This document shows positions 38,960-51,108 of a stretch of DNA of 64,000 nucleotides, in pieces (positions within the stretch are counted from its first letter, which is position 1; every line of letters starts with the position of its first letter). A program made the translations under genes and the position numbers. The stretch is taken from positions 1,302,001 through 1,366,000 of the forward strand of contig NC_018397.1 of the NCBI RefSeq assembly GCF_000208865.1, read 5' to 3'. The notes under the pieces are model-generated. The model had not been told where the DNA came from, did no database searches, and saw only the letters and a list, made by a program, of their open reading frames with translations. Origin of the DNA: Neospora caninum Liverpool (taxonomy: Eukaryota > Apicomplexa > Conoidasida > Eucoccidiorida > Sarcocystidae).

Positions 38960-41900
38960 TCAAGGTCTACACAACACGCACACGGGAAAGCACGGCGAAG
39001 CGTCTGAAGATTTCGACGCGTTCAATCCCCAGCAGCACGGCCCGGAGGCCCTAATCCGCCGGACTGGGGATTCCAATTCTTTTTCCCAGCAAGGAGCCTT
39101 CGCATCACAGCCACGAATTCGCCCGGCGGTTTCACTTGTCAACGTGTTTATCGCAACGCGACCGTTCAGCTGCATAAAAACAGGAACGACGGGAACTTCG
39201 TGTACGGTGTCTGGCGTTCAGCCAGTCACTAGAGCCCAGCCGAGCTTGCGAGCCCCTTAGGGCGTCTTGGAAAAACGGTCGAGAAACCAAACACGTCCGG
39301 CCCCAAGAGTTTTTGTGCCGTCGCTGTGTCGAGGGACGCGTCCCGCGGGGGGGCCAGGCGCAGTCGCCAGAACGCTCTCTCCGCCGCCGTCTCTCGTTTC
39401 TTTCGCGCTTACCTTCAAGACGATCGCTGCAATGTGTTCGGCAAAGATCTTCACTTGGTGTGTCTTCCGCTCTTCGCCGCCGCGCAGTCTTCGCCGCCCT
39501 CCGGCTCTGTCGCTCCACCCGTGGCCCGTCCCTGTCTCGGCGCCCCGTCCTCTCTCCCCTTCCTCTCTGGTCCTTTTCCGAGAAAAGCCGGACTTGGCAC
39601 AGTTCAAGAGCTCCTGCTGCGCCACGTTGTAGGGCGAAAACTCGTAGACGGTTCGCAGGCGAGCGTCACCGCTGTCTCCCCGAGCCTCCCCTCCAAACTC
39701 CAGGCCGGAGAAGAACCCGCCCTGACCGGCTTCCGCATGCGCTGCGCTCCGCAGGGATTCACTGTGCGCCAGTGTACAGGCCGTCGAGAAGTAGTCGCGG
39801 ATCGCCGCCTGCAGCCGCTCCTCCAACCAGACGAGCTGCGGCGTCACTCGGACGCTGAAGAAAGAAGAGATCTTGTACGCGTGCGGCTCCTGAGCGTCCA
39901 GAGAAAGCTCCAGGCCCTCGATCGAGATCTCGTAGTCCGTCTTGCTCCCGAGAGGCTGCACACGTTCAGAGAAAACGCAGCGACAGCCTGGCCTCCGTGT
40001 CCTCTCCCACGCCGTCCAACGAAGACGTGCAACACGCAGCGTGGCAGGGTGCGTTGCACGAGCACAAAAACCTTTACGCCCGTTAGGCGCGCGCCTCCGT
40101 CGTGCCTTCTGCCCGCCGCGGTCTCCACAAGAGAGAAAGACACCAGCAACGGCTCGCCACGCCCGGCTTACCTTGTACTGAAGCGTGACGTATTTCGGCG
40201 TTCGCTCCACGATGAAGAGAGGAGAGAAAGCAGCGAGACCGCGCACCTGCCGCTCGAGAGCGTCGATCCTGCACAGCCCGCAAGCGAAATCGCCAGCGCG
40301 ACACTTGTCTCCCCTCAACGTCGCTTCAGGATTTGACAGGACGAGAGAGACTCAGACCGCTCCCTTTCTCCACTCTGCTCTCGCCGTTTACCCTCGCGTG
40401 CTCTTCGCCATCTTCCAAGGCTCCCCTGGAGACGAAGCGGATCCTCGAGACCGGCGCCTGAGGAACCCTCTGGCCTTTTGTCTCCCCAGAGAGACACGCC
40501 CCCCCTGGTGTACGCCCCGACAAGCGACGCCTGGCAACTCTTTTTCCGAAGCTCCGTGAGGACCCGGGAACTTCGGCTCTCCCTTTGCCTGTCTCTCGCG
40601 ACGCCCGCAGAACATACCTCAACGTCAGTCGCTGCGTGCGTTCCTCCTTGGTTAGCTGGTCCAGACGTTCCGTCGTCCAGTCTTCGATCGCCAGCAGGAA
40701 CTGCTGACGCTTCTCATTCAAGCGACTTGCCACCTAGAAATCCAACGCGGCAAAAACTCCAAAGGGCAACGCTGCTACACCTGCACATTTCACACTGTCA
40801 GCACCCCCCACGCTACCTACACACTTATTGTCTCTATCTATCTAACTATGGATGCGTATGTGTGTAGAGATAGGCGGGGCCTGTCTAGCTGTTTGCAGCA
40901 ATGTGTTTCGACTGTCCCGGAGACACACACGCAAGCGAGCGAGGACGGCGGGGCGCCCCCGCGGCAGGTGACCAGTGGAGGGGAAAAGAGGGGAAACAAG
41001 ATCGTGTTTGGAGAGACGCGGTTCCTCACCTGGTCTGCATCTCGGCCCGCCTTGTTGAGGCGGAGTTCGAGCGCGCGTTTCTCTTTCTGCCCCGTTTCTA
41101 GCTGGGCATCGATGTGTTTCTCCCAGGCGATTCCACGCGCCACGAGGGGCGCTGCTTCGCCGAGGCTCTTCTCCACCTCAGCGGCACCGTCGACAAAGAG
41201 CCCCGTCCTTTCGCGCGAAAACGCAAAGCACACACACTCGCAGGAAAACGCGTTGCGACTGTTGTCGCCTTTCAGGGGCGCGCTGCATCGACGAAATGCA
41301 ACAACCATTCGCGACTGCATGGGTACCCCGACCCATCCTCGACTCGGTCCGTCAAAACATGCATATACAGGGCGGCAAGGTACAAACAAGCACCTAACAT
41401 TCAAAGCCCCCTCACGGCTCTGTCGGCCAGCCCGCCTCTCGGTTGGTTGCACGAAACAGAGAAAAGTGTTAGGTCTGCCCCCGGTTTAGAGCGGACGCGT
41501 TGCCGCTTTTCTCTGAATCCGCTCTCGACACCAAGCGCACTGGAGCAGCCGGGCGCACCCCGGGCGATCTGCAACATCTGCCTTCTTGATTCCCAAGACG
41601 GGACGCCTCAACTGGGCGTCTTTCAACACAGGCATCCAATGAGCTAGAGGGCCACCACTGGGGTCTCTCACGAACCGCGAACAATCTCCACGGCGTGCGA
41701 TAGAGCGAGGGAAGACGCCTAGACCGTACCAGCGAATGACGAAGTCGGCGCGCCTCTCCGCGTGTGCTTCAATGTCTTCGAGACGCTCCTTCAACGACTG
41801 AAAACGATCTTCAAGAGCGACGGCAGCTGCGTCAGTCCGGGTCTTCGAGGAAGCTGCGCCGAGAGCGCGCGCGGTCTCATCTGAAAAACCAAAGGAGGGA

Positions 41901-43726
41901 CGGTCTACAGGTGAGAGGGGAACATTTACAGCTATCTGGGACGCGTCCAAAAAAAGCGCCAAGGCCGTGCTTCACGCACCAAACGCGCACAACGCGTGAA
42001 CGAGTCGAGAGTTGTTGAGCAGGACTGCAGAGCACACACAGCGCCCGCCAGAAGAAACCGGGAACTGCGGCCGGCAGGAGGCTCACCTTCGCAGTCAGTC
42101 AGAGTCTCGAGCAACTGGACGAAACTACAGCCCGCGAGTTGTCCTGCCTGAATCACCAACAGACGGCAACAACCCGACAGTACCAAGCCAGGGAAAAGAG
42201 ACGAGGGCGGGGGGACACGAACAGAGACGCAGTGCTGGTTTCGCCGTGCTGTCGGCGCGTGTGTTGACGGTGGACAGTCTCCGGGCGGCTTCTGGTCTGC
42301 GTGCATCTGTGAATGCAAACCTGTTCGAACTTCTGGCCTGCCTTAACGCAGTGACCACTGGGATGTCCCACAGGAAGCAGTCGTGGGTCTTCTTCTCTTT
42401 CCCCAGTCTCGCGGGGGTGTCCACACAGAGTCGCTCCCTTGGTCCCCACTCCTTTGCCCCCCCCCTTCCGCTCTCTGTTTGAGGCGGTTGCGAATCGAGG
42501 GCGTGGAGAGACGGCATAATGGAGCCGTGCATACCTCTCCTGTTTTCACTGTCTCGGTTCGCTACAGCTAGACCACACACGCAGGGGCAGGACGACGGTT
42601 CTCAGCTCTTCGGTTCCGCGGACAAACGATTTCGGTTCCTAACTGGGACGCGCGCGATCAGCAGGCTTACGTTATCTGACAAGTCGCTTTCGTCGATTGA
42701 AGACGCAGCGCACGTGGCGGCGACTATCGCGCCAAGCGCCAGAATCTGCGAGTCTTCCGCCTGCGCGCCCTTGCGAACGGAAGCAAACACCCCCGTAGCT
42801 CTGGCCACTGTGGCTGTCAGGCTCGACGACAACTGCTCCAGAGCTTCCGCGTAGCCCCTGCAACAGCACAGCGCGCATACACCGCTGGAGACACCGGTGA
42901 AGTCTGTAGTGCGCGTGCATGCATGTCTATACAGACATCGACGCATCCATATATTTATCCACAGAGAGAATACTTGGAGACGCACATGCGGATAGACGCA
43001 GGCCTGCATCCTCTGGAGGGATATGCAGGAGACAAAGATTCGTAGGAGGCCGAGAGTCGCTGCCGCTGTACAGAAGGCGGCGGACAGTGCCTTGGAAAAG
43101 GATTAACTTCTGGAGGAACCGAGTTTTCCCGCGTGCATCGATTTCCAGAAGTGTTCGCGAAGAAAGCGAGAGGACCGCTAGGGGAACAGCCTCAGGAAAG
43201 TCGTCTCAAAGAGGGGTAGTGACAAGAGAGGCGACTGAACGCCCGCAGTTCCGCTCCACGCAAATGTGTCTCACCTTAGGCCATCGATTTGCCTTTGCAA
43301 GGCTTCGTGAAGGAGGGCCTGTTGTTCCCACTTCCCTGGTTGGCCCACCGAAGTTTCCTTTTCCCCGTCTTCGAACACAGACTGTGCGTCAGCAGGCTCG
43401 TCAGACAGCAGCCTGGCGGCGCATATGCTGGCTTTGTCTACTTCTTCTTGACAAGTGCACAGGCGCTGAAGTATGCGGCGAGCCCCGGTTTTTGCCTTCT
43501 CGAGAACCTCCGCAAGTGGACCCGACGACGCTTCTCTCGGGCTTCCCACACAACCACTCCTTTCTCCGTCCTCGCTGCTTGCTCCCCCGTTTTTCGTCGT
43601 AGAACCTGCTGAGAACGAGACCACCCGAGAAGGATATCCAGATTTGTTGGTAGACTCGCCGAGAGCCGTGGACGCATGCACGTCTCTCCGTGCCGCGGAG
43701 GTAAGAGATGCCGACTCTGCCTCCAT
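38960..43726 (-). CDS. Coiled-coil protein of unknown function, 9 exons, 664 aa
   Basis: Exons in transcript order: 43726-43275, 42857-42671, 42147-42087, 41880-41730, 41207-41030, 40733-40618, 40268-40172, 39955-39413, 39169-38960. They sum to 665 codons, and all eight junctions keep phase. The N-terminal third is Ser/Ala-rich. The middle is helical and coiled-coil-prone (ALEDRFQSLKERLEDIEAHA; ETGQKEKRALELRLNKAGRD; TERLDQLTKEERTQRL; RIDALERQVRGLAAF). It is followed by a strand-rich segment, SPLFIVERTPKYVTLQYKPL then SKTDYEISIEGLELSLD, and a long helix, TPQLVWLEERLQAAIRDYF. An Arg/Glu/Gly-rich insertion precedes the last block, KIFAEHIAAIVLKLNGRVAI. Coiled coil followed by a small alpha/beta unit recalls kinetochore RWD proteins such as KNL1/Spc7, but this is only a resemblance. 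The 41207 acceptor is the weakest junction. Confidence 0.7.
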
Positions 43727-46643
43727 GGTTTCTTGCGAGAAATGACCGAAAGAGGTTCTCGAACGGCCTCTGCAGGTCAAAAACTTTGGTGAAGGGCGTG
43801 GTTGTTTATCTCCAGGACTCAAGAAAGAGAAGCCACTATCCTTCAGAAGGCGGAGCGTAGTTCGTGCGTGGGACGGCTGCCTGTTTTGACGTCATGAAGT
43901 AAAAAACGCTTCCAATTCCCAGGAGGTTTGTCTCTACCTGAGCGCGAAGGAGCGAAAGATTGAGAAAGCACCAAGGCCAGTCTCTCTCAAGACCACACGT
44001 TTGCGGCTGGTGGTAGGAAAGCAGAGAAGAGAACAACAGTCTGCATTAAGAACATAAAGATGATAGCTAGACCATGTATTTCATGATAAGTAGATACTGT
44101 CTCTGTACAAATGATCCATTTTGCAGGTCAGGGCCAGAGGGGGGGGCGGGGGTACAGCCGCGCGGAGTGGAAAGGCGAGAGGGTACCGGCATGGACAGTT
44201 CCGGTTCAGGCGTCAGGGCCACACAGCCTGGAGGAACAAGGAGGAAAGGCTGCTTCGTTCTGCATTGTGTTTGAAGACATAAGGAGAAACATCCTTGGTC
44301 TCACTTCCAGGTCATTCGCCCGGAATCATCGGCAAAAACAGCGAAAGCAGACAGGAACGCTGCGATCGCCAAAACTGAGGTCCTCTGCACCGTAAAACCT
44401 TGCAAGAAAAGAACTTTTTGAGAAGTTCCTTTTGTCTCTAAGAGTCGGACCAATAAATCGGCAATGCCGGAAAACAGTCCGTGATCACTCGGCCAGTTCT
44501 CGCCAAAAATGCCATGAAGACAACTGGGCGGTGGACGCTGGAAGACACACGCCCTCGGGGGACTGCGCGCGGCAGAGAGGGGAGCGCGCGAGAAGACGAG
44601 CTTGCAGAGGCAATGAAACAATATGCCTACCAGGTTTCTGGTCTGCAACCTGGGTTTGAAGCCTTTGACAACTAGCCTTGTTCGAGAAAGAAGTCTTCTT
44701 CACACTTCTCTAGCTGGCAGCATGCACACAGCTCCCGCGCATGCAGGGGGCGACTGGGGTCAGCCGACCAAGCCACGCCGCGGAAGCTCTGGGGATAATT
44801 TTCGTTTGATGCAAGCATCATCGGAGCGTTTCCCCTTCCGGCGTTCTTGCCTGTTGAAGAGCCGCAACACTAGAGAGATTGTGACCTGTTGGAGTTGGGG
44901 CTTCAGATCGTTCGCCCAGAACCTTTTCACACGTTGCTTGTCTCTGTGAAAACAGATAACCAGCGGCAAGGACCGCCGGAGTCACAAACCTTTCTTGTTC
45001 CAGCGCGAGAAGTGCCTTGTATATAGTTCACAGACGAAGTGGCGTTCAGCGAACGAGACTGACCACTCGGAAGATCTTCTTGGAGGGAGTTCACGCGGAG
45101 ACTTATGTTCGAAACCGTGGACAGATGTTTCGCCGCAGCTGGTGCTGGCCAGATGTGAACGGAACTTGACGTTTAAGCACTCGCTTCTACCTTTTTTCAG
45201 ATCGGAAAGTGCAGGGGATACACAAACACGTGTAGATTTCACGGGGACGGCATCCGGCTTCTCGCAAGGACACCTTGTTCCTTTGCAGAAAAACGCCACA
45301 GCTTTCAATGGTTGACTGGGCCCTCGGGGCCAGAGAACGCGCTACAAGAAGTCATGGATAATGCCACACGATCGGCAACACACACTCCACTGCATATTTG
45401 CATGACGCGTATCTGTATGTTTGCACTGCTACTGTTTTTTTACGCGTCGTTAGGGCGGCGGTGGCTGTTGCTGGGCAGTAAGGGACTCTCGACTATTCAG
45501 GACCGTGATTCCGTCTGGACTTTCTCCTGGTTCCCTCAGGTGGAAAGGAAACCACGACTTCTACCGTTTTACCGTTTCACACGATGCTTGAGACCGCCTG
45601 AATTTCCATGACAGTGCCGGAATAGGTAGAAGTGCATACTGATTTTACTCCAATGCTTCGCTCCTCTTTGGATACCACGACAGCGGGAGCTTTGAAGATA
45701 GGTTTCCAGTAAACTATAAATAGCCTTGAGTGACCTGGCCCCTTTTTAGCTTCGTTCAAGTCCCACATGGATTCGATTTGCCTCCCCGTGGAATTTTCAC
45801 CATGGATAGTCAACTGTCCTCATCTCGTTCAGACCGTTCGTGGGAGAGGAAAAAGGTATCTGCTCGGTCACTGCGCGTTCTCGAGAGCTACAATGACAGT
45901 CATTGTCCGATTCGTCTGCTCAGTGCCCACTACTCGTCAGTCTGCCGGCAGTGTCCGAGCACCTTGGTCGCAAGCTGTAAAATCGTGGCTGAGTTGTCCC
46001 GTCACAAAGTGCGGAGCGCGCGATCCATCGCGCTGTGCACTGGAGCTGAAGGCCGAGGGGCAGAAACAGACGCGTTGTCCGTACTGTTCAAAAGACTCTC
46101 CAACGCTCTCGTGCTGTTGCGTCCTCCACTCGGCTCTCTTTCTGAAACACACTCGAAATTTACACTGGAATGCACAGTGCCCCCGCGACCGTGGGGGAAC
46201 GCACCTCGCTGGACACTGTCGAAGGCGAAAGAAACAGAGGCCTTTGCCGGTGTGGTACGGCAGGACTTGGTTTGCCGCAGCCACACGCCATTGCCTGTCC
46301 AGGAATTGTGACGCTTTCTCCAGATTTTGAAATCCCACAGCCTACGTCTCTCATACTGTACCTGGCGGCGTTCAGTATAGACACATATTCAAGTGTATAC
46401 GCCAAGCTGGATGAAGTGGACATTCGCAGAAAAGAGTCTTATGGGTGCTCGATCTTGCGTACGTTCAAAGGACTGTTGACACATCCCACGGTATAAAGCT
46501 TCTGCACTGCAGAGTTCATTTTTACCTTGAGGCGCGCGCGCGCGCCCGGTTTCACCATCGCATAGCAACGCGTGCGCTGGTGGACATCCGATGTGGAGGG
46601 GACTCCCGCTGTTCCCCCCCCCCCCCACCCTTTGGGGGGGTTA
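43727..46643. other. Intergenic DNA left of the assembly gap
   Basis: About 2.9 kb with no secure gene. One minus-strand frame at 44301-44540 contains hydrophobic segments (see its own entry). A (GC)n tract lies near 46531-46546, and a 13-C run followed by ACCCTTTGGGGGGG abuts the gap. The rest shows nothing recognisable. Confidence 0.45.
44301..44540 (-). CDS. Possible 3' exon of a small membrane protein (uncertain)
   Basis: A minus-strand frame reads HGIFGENWPSDHGLFSGIAD and later QRTSVLAIAAFLSAFAVFAD before a stop. The second part is a good single membrane segment. The frame has no ATG of its own. An overlapping ATG frame begins at 44515 (MAFLARTGRVITDC) but stops after about 25 codons, so an intron would be needed to connect them. 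I could not find a clean splice model. It may be chance. Confidence 0.2.
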   Translation of the reverse strand, partial: QRPPPSCLHGIFGENWPSDHGLFSGIADLLVRLLETKGTSQKVLFLQGFTVQRTSVLAIAAFLSAFAVFADDSGRMTWK

Positions 46644-46743
46644 NNNNNNNNNNNNNNNNNNNNNNNNNNNNNNNNNNNNNNNNNNNNNNNNNNNNNNNNN
46701 NNNNNNNNNNNNNNNNNNNNNNNNNNNNNNNNNNNNNNNNNNN
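46644..46743. other. Assembly gap (100 N)
   Basis: Exactly 100 N characters, the usual placeholder for a gap of unknown size. The left flank is a poly-C run and a G7 run that could fold on itself. Any gene or repeat content here is invisible, and distances across the gap are not reliable. Confidence 0.99.
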
Positions 46744-47994
46744 CGACACAGGTCAGCCGCGAACTCATGTAGGGTAAAAGCCGCTGGTGGCGAGTGACCC
46801 CTCAGTCGAGGATACGCATGTAAGTAAGTAGCCTGTATAGGAACGGCATTCGCAGGACGAGTTGGGTTCCAGTGTCAAGTCCCAAATTGTGTCCTGCCTT
46901 CCCGACTACCTATCGTCAAGATACCTACTGATAGACAAGTGAAAGGCAGCGGACGCATCTCGAGCTTATTGGCCCACTATCGAACAGTCGGGGACAACGC
47001 TCCCCCGCCGCCGGCTCTTAGTTTGTCTCTGCTGGAGAGGGCCTCAAGAGGAATCACCTTTCTCATCAACACGATCCTCTTACCCCTTGTGCAGACGTTC
47101 TCCTCTAGAGTGTGGCGACAGACAGATCGAGCGCCACGTCCCAGACAAGTGACGCGTTGCTGGTCGAGTGGCGCATTTCTAGCCAGCTAGCCAGTTTTTG
47201 GAGTCGTTCTTCAGGCTCACCTCCCCATGATGTGTCAGCGCCCTGCTCGTTTCGTGCTTCTCGCAGCTTTGTTAAAGTCCACGTTCATCGGGGAAAGCCA
47301 GCTTCACAGTTTCGTCGCGTGTGTCTTTGTCAGATATGACGCAAGGGCGGGTCGGCTCTTCTCACGGATTCCCGATATGAGCCTCGCGCTAGCTGTGGCG
47401 AAGGATATTAGCTTCACGCGTGCGTGTATGCCGGGATTTCAGAGCAAAAACACGCCTTTAAAATCCAGCCTCTCTTTTCGCAAACTGCGTATTGTTTTTC
47501 GTGTTCTTCACCGTTTTGTGGATGGTCGGACTGAGTCAAGCAGCTCGTGAACCGGCGCGGTTGGAGCGTCGGTGTCTTGTCGGCCTGGACTCCGTGGTGC
47601 CTAGCCTCCCTCCTCCAAAACGCGGCCATCTGATCGATCGTCCAGCGGACGTCTTGCTCGGAAACCGGGTCGAGAATGAGCGCGCGTGTCCTTTCTTTAG
47701 AGCTCCACTTTGGACCAAAATCCCCCCATGCGCAAGAGGCCTCGAGATCCACACGACGCCCGACCTTGCTTGACGCTCCCCCGCTCCCCCCCCCCACTCT
47801 TGCCAAAGATCCGCCGGCGGCCGTGTGAAGGAAATGCCGCCTGCAGGGCCGTTTTCTCTCCGTCAACGGGATCGGCTTTTGAGCGGCGATCCCCGGGGGA
47901 AACGAACGCCCGGGAATGCACTTTCCTTCTCTCGGGCCTGCATCGCGCGTGACGTCCAGCAGGCGGCAGGCAGGCACCTTGTCAATGGACAACG
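46744..47994. other. Intergenic DNA and probable 5' leader of the membrane-protein gene
   Basis: About 1.25 kb between the gap and the ATG at 47995. The frames on either strand are short, overlapping and not protein-like. An upstream ATG at 47985 is in another frame and stops after about 18 codons, so it could act as a short upstream ORF overlapping the main start. Confidence 0.45.
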
Positions 47995-50900
47995 ATGGTC
48001 AAGCTACCCAACTCAAGTGCGACTGCGGCAGGCGAGGCTGATGGGGCGGTTCGTCGGGACGCGCCAGCGGCGCCGCAAGATGATGAACGGAAAGCACTCT
48101 TGGGGGGAACTCCAGGTTCCGACAAGCGGGGCGTTAAGATCCATGAGGGTCTGCACACGCCGGCCAGCGGAGACCCGAACGACCGGATGCAAGCGCCGCA
48201 TCGGCGGTATTTGAAGCGGTTGCGTCATTTGGAGAGGTTGTACGCCAGGCTGCAGATCTTTCGGTGTCTACTTTCGGTCGCTGGCGCTCTAAGTCTTTCG
48301 GGTCTCCTTCTGGGTGCCCTCGTCCTCTGTCTACTCGTCCTCTCGGACCCAATCTCTTTCCGACACCACCTTGCAACGGCATGCTCGCTGGTGAAGGCGT
48401 TTGGAGGCGCCATCTTGGCCACGGCATTTTTGGGCACCTTCGTGAGCCTTGCGCTCTTCCTCAGATTCAAAGTTGGAACCATTGTCTTCTTCGTTCCGTT
48501 GTATCTCAAATCCCTTCTCCTCGCTCTTCTCCTGGCGACTGTCTGTGCGCAGCCGCAAAAACTGGCTGAAATTTTGTTCGGTTCTTCTACGGCGGCCTTG
48601 TCTTTCTACAATGCAGCCCCCTACCTGTTTTTAGCCTTCGCGCTCCTGCTCTATGGCGTCGTCGCGGATACTCCTCATCTCTGTGCCTGGATTTCTCTCC
48701 CTCTGCTAATGGCCACGCAAGTCCTTGTCCTCGTCTTCCGTCCTCCCTCTCACTTTGGCAGGTCCTTCGCGTGCCTCTTCTCCGTTCTCGAGAGTGCGCC
48801 CTCGTGGATCGCGTTCTTGATGCTTCTGAGGCTGCATGCCAGCCGCGCTGCCGTTTACTCTATCGCCCTATATCGCCAGAAAAACATTTCGTTTTTCCGG
48901 CCTCCGGACTCACGGATTATTCGGCAACCCTTTCCTTCGCTTCCGCCCATCTCACAGGACAGGCCGGTCGCGTTTTGCATGGCAGAAACGCGGCCTCCAG
49001 ACGACACACGCGGCCCCGCGGCAACTCGACGTCTCGACCGTACTGGAGGTCCTCAGTCGCCTCGAAACAGCAAAGCGGCGAATGAAGTTCCAGGAGAACT
49101 TCGCTCTCTGCTGCGTCTTTTCTCTCCGAGTTCTTCTCGCTCGGAACCCGCCACTGCCGCTTCCAATATCCATGCGTGTCCTCAGGGCCCCTCACAGGAG
49201 GCGAAATCTGGGCCGCCAGGTTGCCACGCGAGCGCGGGAACTCCAGATCAACAGACGAAACACCTTGTTGCAACATACAGTGCGTTTGCTCAGCAAAACT
49301 TGTGGCGGCATGCCGTGACGGCGGTCGGCTGTGGGTTGGTTGCCGCTGGCATCCTTTCTCTCTCTGTACACTTCGCTCTTTACACTTCTCTCTCTTCTTC
49401 CTCTCCTCCCAGCTTCCTGGACGTTTTCACGCCCACTGGAGGCACAGGACAGGCGGGATCTCCAGTTCACGAGGGCCAGTCGCAGATGGTACTGCCTCCA
49501 GCAGATGAGGGCCTCTCGTTGCCACGCGCGAGAAAAGGCTTCGCAGCTGCTACGCGTGGCCAGGGTTCAGACACCTCGAGACCTGCAGGCAGCTTTGTCG
49601 AAGGCAACGATCAGAGCTTTACAGAAGCGTACAGGATGCCATATGCACTGATGGATGCGGCGAGGGTTCGGGGGTTGCCGCCCGAAAGTCTCTCTTCTGA
49701 GACGCATGCTGTTCAAACTCTATTCGCACATAATCTGCGCCAGCGACAATTGCCCAGAAGGCATCGAGGACGTAGTACTGCGTCGTGGGTCCCCCCGCCT
49801 GAAGGTTCTCAGCATGAGACACTGGCCCCTTTCGCTTTCCTGGCACGGCCCGGTCCCCCGTCACCAAGCTGGCCGACCAGGTTTTATCCAGGTGAATTCG
49901 GCGCTCGAGAGGGACCGGGGAAACCTGATGTTACAGACTACGTGTCAGAGTCACCCCGCGTCCCCGCCCCAGGATCCGGGACACCCTCAGCAGAGGCCGA
50001 TCTCCGGTCATCTGAAGGTCGTGCCGCCCTTCTTCTCTGCGGTCTCGCTTTCCTTGGAGGCGGCGCGGCTCTTGCGAGCGTCCAACTCGTCTGGCTTCTA
50101 GCACGGTGGATCGACAGTACGTTTTTACCTGGAAGAGAGAGCGCGTTTTTAGCCTGTGAAGATCTCTCACGCTGCGTCGTTCTCGGTCGCGCTGTGGATA
50201 AACGAAAGAAGTCCACTGGTTTTCCTCGCCCTGGAGCGTTTTGGGAAGGACGCTGTGGTGTCACCGAGTTGTGGTAGAACGTGTAGGGAGCGGGACTCAC
50301 CGTTTCGGAACAGACATGCGTATCGCAGAGTGCTGTTTTTCTTTTTCGACAGCTAGCGGTTGCCTGGTGTCCATCTACCTGACCTGAAGAGTGGAGCGTT
50401 TGTGTTCCTGCGAGAAAGTCCTTTTCGACGAGTTGCAGCAAATACCGACTGCGGTTGTGGACAAAAGAAGACCGGCTCCTGCGCTGTTTGCTTGCAGATC
50501 TTCTCTTTGCGATCATGGCGCCGATAAATCGAAATTCACCGTGTGTGCTCAAGGCTCCCGACATACCGCTGCCTCCAGTACACCCGGAACTTGGGCAGTG
50601 CGGTCCACTGCTTTCACAGCTTTTGCAGATGGAGACGACGGCCAATGAACTGAACAAGAGCCAAGAAACTCTGGCTGCAGCCCCGGGAAGCGAGAGTGAC
50701 TCCGAGGCTCAGCTATCTGCCGCTGGTGTGGACTCCTGTATCGAGGGCTCAGAATCAAACCACGAAGAATTGTGTGTAACAGAGTGGGAGAAAGAGATGG
50801 ACGGAGGATATGGTCAACAGGCCCTATGCGAAAGCGGTAAGGGCACTGGGTTGGAGGGACAGTAAAGGCGCCATCGTCGTACGAGCGAGGAGCCGCGGAG

Positions 50901-51108
50901 AATCAAGGAAGTCACGGAAAGGAATCGCAGCCACCGTACTGAGCTTTGGCAAGGAACCTTCTCCATGTCTTCTCTGAAGCGCACGGCAACATACTGTGTC
51001 AGGGTTTTGTTTTCTCAAGGTTTCTCCAGCGAGGAAACGTCAGGTGTTACTGTACGCCATGCACGAGGTAGTGGAGCGCGGCGTGGAAGTGAGCCTGAAG
51101 TGTTTTAG
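47995..51108 (+). CDS. Polytopic membrane protein of unknown function (~8 TM segments)
   Basis: The main exon runs open from 47995 to a stop at 50277 (760 codons). After a hydrophilic ~75-residue N-terminus there are about six closely spaced hydrophobic helices (e.g. LSVAGALSLSGLLLGALVLC, ATAFLGTFVSLALFLRF, LYLKSLLLALLLATV, YLFLAFALLLYGVVA). A ~230-residue Ser/Pro/Arg-rich loop follows, then one helix (VGCGLVAAGILSLSVHFALY), a second hydrophilic loop and a last helix (LLLCGLAFLGGGAALASVQL). I do not recognise the family. A spliced end is likely: donor GTACGT at 50117 joins acceptor 50498 in phase. That gives an acidic Ser-rich tail (50498-50836), which can splice again to 51020-51108, for 849 aa in total. 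If not spliced, the protein ends at 50277. No transporter signature was seen. Confidence 0.6.
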
